A DNA stretch of 64,000 bases, from positions 83,762,595-83,826,594 of the forward strand of contig JBAIZL010000003.1 in NCBI GenBank assembly GCA_036971475.1. Reading direction: 5' to 3'. The notes beneath the pieces are model-generated. The model worked only from the letters and a program-made list of their open reading frames with translations. It made no database searches and was not told the origin of the DNA. Shown in pieces: positions 1 through 10,490 of this stretch; position 1 is the stretch's first letter; each line of letters starts with the position of its first letter. The position numbers were made by a program, and so were the translations under genes. This stretch comes from Prosapia bicincta (Eukaryota; Arthropoda; Insecta; Hemiptera; Cercopidae).

Positions 1-2690
1 TTCTTGTTTAGGGAAGGGATAGATGTTGACTAGCAAAAAGGAAGTAAGGGCTACGGCCTAAGTAGGACATACATTGTAGCTAATTATAAAGTAAACATAT
101 TTCTTGTTTAGGGAAGAGATAGATGTTGGCTAGCAATAAAGAAGTGATAGCTACGGCCTAAGTAGGACATACATTGTAGCTAATTATAAAGTAAAGATAT
201 TCCTTGTTTAGGGAAGAGATAGATGTTGACTAGCAAAAAGGAAGTAAGATCTATGGCCTAAGTAGGACATACATTGTTGCTAATTATAAAGTAAAGATAT
301 TTCTTGTTTAGGGAATAGATACATGTTGACTAGCAAAAAGGATGTAAGGGCTACGGCCTAAGTAGGACATACATTGTAGCTAATTAAAAAGTAAAGATAG
401 CTATTGTTTAGGGAAGAAATAGTTGTTGACTAGCAATAAGGAAGTGAGAGCTACGGCCTAAGTAGGACATGAATTGTAGCTAATTATAAAGTCAAGATAG
501 TTAATATTTAGGGAAGTGATTGATGTTGACTAGCAAAAAGGAAGTAAGGGCTACGGCCTAAGTGGACATACATTGTAGCTAATCATAAAGTAAACATATT
601 TCTTGTTTAGGGAAGAGATAGATATTGACTAGCAAAAAGGAAGTAAGGGCTACAGCCTAAGTAGGACATACATTGTAGCTAATTATAAAGTCAAAATAGT
701 TATTGTTTAGGGAAGAGATAGATGCTGGCTAGCAATAAAGAAGTGAGAGCTATTGCCTAAGTAGGACATACATTGTAGCTAATTATTAAGTCAAGATAGT
801 TATTGTTTAGGGAAGCGATAGATGTTGGCTAGCAATAAAGAAGTGAGAGCTACGGCCTAAGTAGGACATACATTGTAGCTAATTATAAAGTAAAGATATT
901 CATTATTTAGCTAAGAGATAGATGTTGAATAGCAAAAAGGAAGTAAGAACTACGCCCTAAGTAGGACATACATTGTAGCTAATTATAAAGTCAAGATAGT
1001 TATTATTTAGGGAAGAGATAGATGTTGGCTAGCAATAAAGAAGTGAGAGCTACTGCCTAAGTAGGACATACATTGTAGCTAATTATAAAATCAAGATAGT
1101 TATTATTTAGGGAAGTGATTGATCTTGACTAGCAAAAAGGAAGTAAGCGCTACGGCCTAAGTAGGACATACATTGTAGCAAATTATAAAGTAAACATATT
1201 TCTTGTTTAGGGAAGAGATAGATATTGACTAGCAAAAAGGATGTAAGGGCTACGGCCTAAGTAGGACATACATTGTAGCTAATTATAAAGTCAAGATAGT
1301 TATTATTTAGGGAAGTGATTGATGTTGACTAGCAAAAAGGAAGTAAGGGCTACGGCCTAAGTAGGACATACATTGTAGCTAATTATAAAGTCAAGATAGT
1401 TATTGTTTAGGGAAGAGATAGATGTTGGCTATCAATAAAGAAGTGAGAACTACTGCCTAAGTAGGACATATATTGTAGCTAATTATAAAGTCAAGATAGT
1501 TATTATTTAGGGAAGTGATTGATGTTGACTAGCAAAAAGGAAGTAACGGCTACGGCCTAAGTAGGACATACATTGTAGCTAATTATAAAGTCAAGATAGT
1601 TATTGTTTAGGGAAGAGATAGATGTTGGCTTGCAATAAAGAAGTGAGAGCTACTGCCTAAGTAGGACATACATTGTAGCTATTTATAAAGTCAAGATAGT
1701 TATTATTTAGGGAAGTGAATGATGTTGACTAGCAAAAAGGAAGTAAGGGCTACGGCCTAAGTAGGACATACATTGTAGCTAATTATAAAGTAAAGATATT
1801 TCTTGCTTAGGGAAGAGATAGATATTGACTAGCAAAAAGGAAGTAGGGGCTACGGCCTAAGTAGGACATACATTGTAGCTAATTATAAAGTAAACATATT
1901 TCTTGTTTAGGGAAGAGATAGATATTGACTAGCAAAATGGAAGTAAGGGCTACGGCCTAAGTAGGACATACATTGTCGCTAATTATAAAGTAAAGATATT
2001 TCTTGTTTAGGGAGGAGATAGATATTCACTAGCAAAAAGGAAGTAAGGGCTACGGCCTAAGTAGGACATACATTGTAGCTAATTATAAAGTAAAGATATT
2101 TCTTGTTTAGGGAAGAGATAGATATTGACTAGCAAAAAGGAAGTAAGGGCTACGGCCTAAGTAGGACATACATTGTAGCTAATTATAAAGTAAAGATATT
2201 TCTTGTTTAGGGAAGAGATAGATATTCACTAGCAAAAAGGCAGTAAGGGCTACGGCCTAAGTAGGACATACATTGTAGCTAATTATAAAGTCAAGATAGT
2301 TAATATTTAGGGAAGTGATTGATGTTGACTAGCAAAAAGGAAGTAAGGGCTACGGCCTAAGTAGGACATACATTGTAGCTAATTATAAAGTAAAGATAGT
2401 TATTGTTTAGGGAAGAGATAGATGTTGGCTAGCAATAAAGAAGTGAGAGCTACTGCCTAAGTAGGACATACATTGTAGCTAATTATAAAGTAAAGATATT
2501 TCTTGTTTAGGGAAGAGATAGATGTTGACTAGCAAAAAGGAAGTAAGGGCTACGGCCTAAGTAGGACATACATTGTAGCTAATTATAAAGTCAGGATAGT
2601 TATTGTTTAGGGAAAAGATAGATGTTGGCTAGCAATAAAGAAGTGATAGCTACGGCCTAAGTAGGACATACATTGTAGCTAATTATAAAG
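1..2690 (+). repeat. Long duplicated block, copy 1 (partner 4400-7290)
   Basis: Base 1 aligns with base 4400 and the order of variant monomers then matches: GGGAAGGGATAG, GAAGTGATAG, a TCCTTG/AGATCT monomer, TACATGTTG, class D (about 400 against 4800), CATGAATTG, the 99-bp AAGTGGACAT monomer (560 against 4960), and a CATTATTTAGCTAAGAG monomer (901 against 5299). The offset is 4398-4399 up to about 1190, then 4499 because the partner has an extra monomer at about 5600-5700, then 4599 after another extra monomer at about 7080-7180. Homology stops near 2690, where this copy continues with AAAGATATTCC and the partner with CAAGATAGTTATTG. Confidence 0.85.
57..92 (+). other. Near-invariant monomer core (first instance; repeats every 100 bp)
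   Basis: Monomer positions 57-92 run from CCTAAGTAGGACAT to TAGCTAATTATAAAGT and stay almost unchanged across monomer classes that differ at many sites in positions 93-54. The core holds CCTA-AG-TAGG (a 4-bp inverted repeat with a 2-bp spacer), the palindrome TAGCTA (77-82) overlapping the palindrome TAATTA (81-86, the core of homeodomain sites), and TATAAAG (85-91, TATA-box-like). The recurrent departures are class-linked: AATCATAAAG in class E, AATTAAAAAG before class D, TATTTATAAAG after one class B variant, and CATGCATTG or CATGAATTG. Uneven conservation of this kind is known for satellites that bind a sequence-specific protein, but no such protein can be named here. Confidence 0.75.
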
Positions 2691-3830
2691 TAAAGATATT
2701 CCTTGTTTAGGGAAGAGATAGATGTTGACTAGCAAAAAGGAAGTGAGATCTACGGCCTAAGTAGGACATACATTGTAGCTAATTATAAAGTAAAGATATT
2801 TCTTGTTTAGGGAAGAGATACATGTTGACCAGCAAAAAGGAAGTAAGGGCTACGGCCTAAGTAGGACATACATTGTAGCTAATTATAAAGTAAACATATT
2901 TCTTGTTTAGGGAAGAGATAGATATTGACTAGCAAGAAGGAAGTAAGGCCTACGCCATAAGTGGGACATACATTGTAGCTAATTACAAAGTAAACATATT
3001 TCTTGTTTAGGGAAGAGATAGATATTGACTAGCAAAAAGGAAGTAAGGGCTACGGCCTAAGTAGGACATACATTGTAGCTAATTATAAAGTATACATATT
3101 TCTTGTTTAGGGAAGAGATAGATATTGACTAGCTAAAAGGATGTAAGGGCTACGGCCTAAGTAGGACATACATTGTAGCTAATTATAAAGTCAAGATAGT
3201 TATTATTTAGGGAAGTGATTGATGTTGACTAGCAAAAAGGAAGTAAGGGCTACGGCCTAAGTAGGACATACATTGTAGCTAATTATAAAGTCAAGATAGT
3301 TATTGTTTAGGGAAGAGATAGATGTTGGCTAGCAATAAAGAAGTGAGAGCTACTGCCTAAGTAGGACATACATTGTAGCTAATTATAAAGTCACGATAGT
3401 TATTATTTAGGGAAGTGATTGATGTTGACTAGCAAAAAGGAAGTAACGGCTACGGCCTAAGTAGGACATACATTGTAGCTAATTATAAAGTCAAGATAGT
3501 TATTGTTTAGGGAAGAGATAGATGTTGGCTTGCAATAAAGAAGTGAGAGCTACTGCCTAAGTAGGACATACATTGTAGCTATTTATAAAGTCAAGATAGT
3601 TGTTATTTAGGGAAGTGATCGATGTTGACTAGCAAAAAGGAAGTAAGGGCTACGGCCTAAGTAGGACAAACATTGTAGCTAATTATAAAGTAAACATATT
3701 TCTTGTTTAGGGAAGAGATAGATATTGACTAGCAAAATGGAAGTAAGGGCTACGGCCTAAGTAGGACATACATTGTAGCTAATTATAAAGTAAAGATATT
3801 TCTTGTTTAGGGAAGAGATAGATATTCACT
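1201..3830 (+). repeat. Internal tandem-like duplication with 1.8-1.9-kb offset
   Basis: The series class A with GGATGTAAGG, class C, class B, class C with AAGTAACGG, class B with GGCTTGCAAT, class C, AAAATGG class A and ATATTCAC class A occurs from about 1201 and again from about 3101. The offset is 1900 bp for the first six monomers and 1800 bp afterwards, because the first copy has an extra AAGTAGGGGC monomer near 1800. Alternating B and C monomers at 1300-1800 and 3200-3700 suggest an older BC dimer. Confidence 0.72.
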
Positions 3831-4399
3831 AGCAAAAAGGAAGTAAGGGCTACGGCCTAAGTAGGACATACATTGTAGCTAATTATAAAGTAAAGATATT
3901 TCTTGTTTAGGTAAGAGATAGATATTGACTAGCAAAAAGGAAGTAAGGGCTACGGCCTAAGTAGGACATACATTGTAGCTAATTATAAAGTAAAGATATT
4001 TCTTGTTTAGGGAAGAGATAGATATTCACTAGCAAAAAGGAAGTAAGGGCTACGGCCTAAGTAGGACATACATTGTAGCTAATTATAAAGTCAAGATAGT
4101 TAATATTTAGGGAAGTAATTGATGTTGACTAGCAAAAAGGAAGTAAGGGCTACGGCCTAAGTAGGACATACAATGTAGCTAATTATAAAGTAAAGATAGT
4201 TATTGTTTAGGGAAGAGATAGATGTTGCCTAGCAATAAAGAAGTGAGAGCTACTGCCTAAGTAGGACATACATTGTAGCTAATTATAAAGTAAAGATATT
4301 TCTTGTTTAGGGAAGAGATAGATGTTGACTAGCAAAAAGGAAGTAAGGGCTACGGCCTAAGTAGGACATACATTGTAGCTAATTATAAAGTAAAGATAT

Positions 4400-7290
4400 T
4401 TCTTGTTTAGGGAAGGGATAGATGTTGACTAGCAAAAAGGAAGTAAGGGCTACGGCCTAAGTAGGACATACATTGTAGCTAATAATAAAGTAAACATATT
4501 TCTTGTTTAGGGAAGAGATAGATGTTGGCTAGCAATAAAGAAGTGATAGCTACGGCCTAAGTAGGACATACATTGTAGCTAATTATAAAGTAAAATATTC
4601 CTTGTTTAGGGAAGAGATAGATGTTGACTAGCAAAAAGGAAGTAAGATCTATGGCCTAAGTAGGACATACATTGTTGCTAATTATAAAGTAAAGATATTT
4701 CTTGTTTAGGGAATAGATACATGTTGACTAGCAAAAAGGAAGTAAGGGCTACGGCCTAAGTAGGACATACATTGTAGCTAATTAAAAAGTAAAGATAGCT
4801 ATTGTTTAGGGAAGAAATAGTTGTTGACTAGCAATAAGGAAGTGAGAGCTACGGCCTAAGTAGGACATGAATTGTAGCTAAATATAAAGTCAAGATAGTT
4901 AATATTTAGGGAAGTGATTGATGTTGACTAGCAAAAAGGAAGTAAGGGCTACGGCCTAAGTGGACATACATTGTAGCTAATCATAAAGTAAACATATTTC
5001 TTGTTTAGGGAAGAGATAGATATTCACTAGCAAAAAGGAAGTAAGGGCTACAGCCTAAGTAGGACATACATTGTAGCTAATTATAAAGTCAAAATAGTTA
5101 TTGTTTAGGGAAGAGATAGATGCTGGCTAGCAATAAAGAAGTGAGAGCTATTGCCTAAGTAGGACATACATTGTAGCTAATTATTAAGTCAAGATAGTTA
5201 TTGTTTAGGGAAGCGATAGATGTTGGCTAGCAATAAAGAAGTGAGAGCTACGGCCTAAGTAGGACATACATTGTAGCTAATTATAAAGTAAAGATATTCA
5301 TTATTTAGCTAAGAGATTGATGTTGAATATCAAAAAGGAAGTAAGAACTACGGCCTAAGTAGGACATACATTGTAGCTAATTATAAAGTCAAGATAGTTA
5401 TTATTTAGGGAAGAGATAGATGTTGGCTAGCAATAAAGAAGTGAGAGCTACTGCCTAAGTAGGACATACATTGTAGCTAATTATAAAGTCAAGATAGTTA
5501 TTATTTAGGGAAGTGATTGATGTTGACTAGCAAAAAGGAAGTAAGGGCTACGGCCTAAGTAGGACATACATTGTAGCTAATTATAAAAGTAAACATATTT
5601 CTTGTTTAGCGAAGAGATAGATATTGACTAGCAAAAAGGAAGTAAGGGCTACGGCCTAAGTAGGACATACATTGTAGCTAATTATAAAGTAAACATATTT
5701 CTTGTTTAGGGAAGAGATAGATATTGACTAGCAAAAAGGATGTAAGGGCTACGGCCTAAGTAGGACATACATTGTAGCTAATTATAAAGTCAAGATAGTT
5801 ATTATTTTGGGAAGTGATTGATGTTGACTAGCAAAAAGGAAGTAAGGGCTACGGCCTAAGTAGGACATACATTGTAGCTAATTATAAAGTCAAGATAGTT
5901 ATTGTTTAGGGAAGAGATAGATGTTGGCTATCAATAAAGAAGTGAGAGCTACTGCCTAAGTAGGACATACATTGTAGCTAATTATAAAGTCAAGATAGTT
6001 ATTATTTAGGGAAGTGATTGATGTTGACTAGCAAAAAGGAAGTAACGGCTACGGCCTAAGTAGGACATACATTGTAGCTACTAATAAAGTCAAGATAGTT
6101 ATTGTTTAGGGAAGAGATAGATGTTGGCTTGCAATAAAGAATTGAGAGCTACTGCCTAAGTAGGACATACATTGTAGCTATTTATAAAGTCAAGATAGTT
6201 ATTATTTAGGGAAGTGAATGATGTTGACTAGCAAAAAGGAAGTAAGGGCTACGGCCTAAGTAGGACATACATTGTAGCTAATTATAAAGTAAAGATATTT
6301 CTTGTTTAGGGAAGAGATAGATATTGACTAGCAAAAAGGAAGTAGGGGCTACGGCCTAAGTAGGACATACATTGTAGCTAATTATACAGTAAACATATTT
6401 CTTGTTTAGGGAAGAGATAGATATTGACTAGCAAAATGGAAGTAAGGGCTACGGCCTAAGTAGGACATACATTGTAGCTAATTATAAAGTAAAGATATTT
6501 CTTGTTTAGGGAAGAGATAGATATTCACTAGCAAAAAGGAAGTAAGGGCTACGGCCTAAGTAGGACATACATTGTAGCTAATTATAAAGTAAAGATATTT
6601 CTTGTTTAGGGAAGAGATAGATATTGACTAGCAAAAAGGAAGTAAGGGCTACGGCCTAAGTAGGACATACATTGTAGCTAATTATAAAGTAAAGATATTT
6701 CTTGTTTAGGGAAGAGATAGATATTCACTAGCAAAAAGGCAGTAAGGGCTACGGCCTAAGTAGGACATACATTGTAGCTAATTATAAAGTCAAGATAGTT
6801 AATATTTAGGGAAGTGATTGATGTTGACTAGCAAAAAGGAAGTAAGGGCTACGGCCTAAGTAGGACATACATTGTAGCTAATTATAAAGTAAAGATAGTT
6901 ATTGTTTAGGGAAGAGATAGATGTTGGCTAGCAATAAAGAAGTGAGAGCTACTGCCTAAGTAGGACATACATTGTAGCTAATTATAAAGTAAAGATATTT
7001 CTTGTTTAGGGAAGAGATAGATGTTGACTAGCAAAAAGGAAGTAAGGGCTACGGCCTAAGTAGGACATACATTGTAGCTAATTATAAAGTAAAGATATTT
7101 CTTGTTTAGGGAAGAGATAGATGTTGACTAGCAAAAAAGAAGTAAGGGCTACGGCCTAAGTAGGACATACATTGTAGCTAATTATAAAGTCAGGATAGTT
7201 ATTGTTTAGGGAAAAGATAGATGTTGGCTAGCAATAAAGAAGTGATAGCTACGGCCTAAGTAGGACATACATTGTACCTAATTATAAAGT
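4400..7290 (+). repeat. Long duplicated block, copy 2 (partner 1-2690)
   Basis: This is the second copy of the opening block, carrying the same sequence of diagnostic monomers plus two additional monomers and small private changes (1-bp deletion near 4583 giving TAAAATATTCC, 1-bp insertion near 5586). Its right part from about 5700 also forms the first copy of the 2400-bp HOR, so the 24-monomer unit appears to have been cut from this older block and then amplified. Confidence 0.83.
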
Positions 7291-8090
7291 CAAGATAGTT
7301 ATTGTTTAGGGAAGAGATAGATGTTGACTAGCAAAAAGGAAGTAAGGGCTACGGCCTAAGTAGGACATACATTGTAGCTAATTATAAAGTAAAGATAGTT
7401 ATTGTTTAGGGAAGAGATAGATGTTGACTAGCAAAAAGGAAGTAAGATCTACGGCCTAAGTAGGACATACATTGTAGCTAATTATAAAGTAAAGATATTT
7501 CTTGTTTAGGGAAGAGATACATGTTGACTAGCAAAAAGGAAGTAAGGGCTACGGCCTAAGTAGGACATACATTGTTGCTAATTATAAAGTAAACATATTT
7601 CTTGTTTAGGGAAGAGATAGATATTGACTAGCAAAAAGGAAGTAAGGGCTACGGCCTAAGTAGGACATACATTGTAGCTAATTATAAAGTCAAGATAGTT
7701 TTTGTTTAGGGAAGAGATAGATGTTGGCTAGCAATAAAGAAGTGAGAGCTATTGCCTAAGTAGGACATACATTGTAGCTAATTATAAAGTCAAGATAGTT
7801 ATTGTTTAGGGAAGCGATAGATGTTGGCTAGCAATAAAGAAGTGAGAGCTACGGCCTAAGTAGGACATACATTGTAGCTAATTATAAAGTAAAGATATTC
7901 ATTATTTAGGGAAGAGATAGATGTTGAATAGCAAAAATGAAGTAAGAACTACGGCCTAAGTAGGACATACATTGTAGCTAATTATAAATTCAAGATAGTT
8001 ATTGTTTAGGGAAGAGATAGATGTTGGCTAGCAATAAAGAAGTGAGAGCTACTGCCTAAGTAGGACATACATTGTAGCTAATTATAAAGT
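5691..8090 (+). repeat. 24-monomer HOR (2400 bp), copy 1
   Basis: First of three tandem copies at an exact 2400-bp offset. Markers: GGATGTAAGG near 5741, TATTATTTTGGG near 5801, GGCTATCAATAAAG near 5930, AAGTAACGG near 6040, GGCTTGCAAT near 6130, AATTATACAGT near 6390, TCAGGATAG near 7191, TGTACCTAATT near 7276, AGATCT near 7446, CAAAAATGAAG near 7935 and AATTATAAATTC near 7991. Copy 1 has private differences from the other two, including GAATTGAGAGC near 6141, CTACTAATAAAG near 6078 and AAAGATATTTC (others AAAGATATATC) near 6296. The edges cannot be placed better than about 40 bp because the core is invariant. Confidence 0.9.
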
Positions 8091-10490
8091 AAACATATTT
8101 CTTGTTTAGGGAAGAGATAGATATTGACTAGCAAAAAGGATGTAAGGGCTACGGCCTAAGTAGGACATACATTGTAGCTAATTATAAAGTCAAGATAGTT
8201 ATTATTTTGGGAAGTGATTGATGTTGACTAGCAAAAAGGAAGTAAGGGCTACGGCCTAAGTAGGACATACATTGTAGCTAATTATAAAGTCAAGATAGTT
8301 ATTGTTTAGGGAAGAGATAGATGTTGGCTATCAATAAAGAAGTGAGAGCTACTGCCTAAGTAGGACATACATTGTAGCTAATTATAAAGTCAAGATAGTT
8401 ATTATTTAGGGAAGTGATTGATGTTGACTAGCAAAAAGGAAGAAACGGCTACGGCCTAAGTAGGACATACATTGTAGCTAATTATAAAGTCAAGATAGTT
8501 ATTGTTTAGGGAAGAGATAGATGTTGGCTTGCAATAAAGAAGTGAGAGCTACTGCCTAAGTAGGACATACATTGTAGCTATTTATAAAGTCAAGATAGTT
8601 ATTATTTAGGGAAGTGAATGATGTTGACTAGCAAAAAGGAAGTAAGGGCTACGGCCTAAGTAGGACATACATTGTAGCTAATTATAAAGTAAAGATATAT
8701 CTTGTTTAGGGAAGAGATAGATATTGACTAGCAAAAAGGAAGTAGGGGCTACGGCCTAAGTAGGACATACATTTTAGCTAATTATACAGTAAACATATTT
8801 CTTGTTTAGGGAAGAGATAGATATTGACTAGCAAAATGGAAGTAAGGGCTACGGCCTAAGTAGGACATACATTGTAGCTAATTATAAAGTAAAGATATTT
8901 CTTGTTTAGGGAAGAGATAGATATTCACTAGCAAAAAGGAAGTAAGGGCTACGGCCTAAGTAGGACATACATTGTAGCTAATTATAAAGTAAAGATATTT
9001 CTTGTTTAGGGAAGAGATAGATATTGACTAGCAAAAAGGAAGTAAGGGCTACGGCCTAAGTAGGACATACATTGTAGCTAATTATAAAGTAAAGATATTT
9101 CTTGTTTAGGGAAGAGATAGATATTCACTAGCAAAAAGGCAGTAAGGGCTACGGCCTAAGTAGGACATACATTGTAGCTAATTATAAAGTCAAGATAGTT
9201 AATATTTAGGGAAGTGATTGATGTTGACTAGCAAAAAGGAAGTAAGGGCTACGGCCTAAGTAGGACATACATTGTAGCTAATTATAAAGTAAAGATAGTT
9301 ATTGTTTAGGGAAGAGATAGATGTTGGCTAGCAATAAAGAAGTGAGAGCTACTGCCTAAGTAGGACATACATTGTAGCTAATTATAAAGTAAAGATATTT
9401 CTTGTTTAGGGAAGAGATAGATGTTGACTAGCAAAAAGGAAGTAAGGGCTACGGCCTAAGTAGGACATACATTGTAGCTAATTATAAAGTAAAGATATTT
9501 CTTGTTTAGGGAAGAGATAGATGTTGACTAGCAAAAAAGAAGTAAGGGCTACGGCCTAAGTAGGACATACATTGTAGCTAATTATAAAGTCAGGATAGTT
9601 ATTGTTTAGGGAAAAGATAGATGTTGGCTAGCAATAAAGAAGTGATAGCTACGGCCTAAGTAGGACATACATTGTACCTAATTATAAAGTCAAGATAGTT
9701 ATTGTTTAGGGAAGAGATAGATGTTGACTAGCAAAAAGGAAGTAAGGGCTACGGCCTAAGTAGGACATACATTGTAGCTAATTATAAAGTAAAGATAGTT
9801 ATTGTTTAGGGAAGAGATAGATGTTGACTAGCAAAAAGGAAGTAAGATCTACGGCCTAAGTAGGACATACATTGTAGCTAATTATAAAGTAAAGATATTT
9901 CTTGTTTAGGGAAGAGATACATGTTGACTAGCAAAAAGGAAGTAAGGGCTACGGCCTAAGTAGGACATACATTGTTGCTAATTATAAAGTAAACATATTT
10001 CTTGTTTAGGGAAGAGATAGATATTGACTAGCAAAAAGGAAGTAAGGGCTACGGCCTAAGTAGGACATACATTGTAGCTAATTATAAAGTCAAGATAGTT
10101 TTTGTTTAGGGAAGAGATAGATGTTGGCTAGCAATAAAGAAGTGAGAGCTATTGCCTAAGTAGGACATACATTGTAGCTAATTATAAAGTCAAGATAGTT
10201 ATTGTTTAGGGAAGCGATAGATGTTGGCTAGCAATAAAGAAGTGAGAGCTACGGCCTAAGTAGGACATACATTGTAGCTAATTATAAAGTAAAGATATTC
10301 ATTATTTAGGGAAGAGATAGATGTTGAATAGCAAAAATGAAGTAAGAACTACGGCCTAAGTAGGACATACATTGTAGCTAATTATAAATTCAAGATAGTT
10401 ATTGTTTAGGGAAGAGATAGATGTTGGCTAGCAATAAAGAAGTGAGAGCTACTGCCTAAGTAGGACATACATTGTAGCTAATTATAAAGT
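8091..10490 (+). repeat. 24-monomer HOR (2400 bp), copy 2
   Basis: All markers of copy 1 recur at plus 2400. Read line by line, this copy differs from copy 3 at only four positions that I find: ATTTTAGC against ATTGTAGC near 8774, GGACATAC against GGATATAC near 9066, CTAGCAAT against CTAACAAT near 9331, and GGACATAC against GGACTTAC near 10467. That is about 99.8% identity. It shares AAGAAACGG and AAAGATATATC with copy 3 against copy 1, so copies 2 and 3 are the youngest pair. Confidence 0.92.

Noticed and set aside
57..66. CCTAAGTAGG as a functional hairpin or terminator
   Set aside because: The stem is only 4 bp with a 2-bp loop, too weak to claim structure. It is kept only as part of the conserved core.
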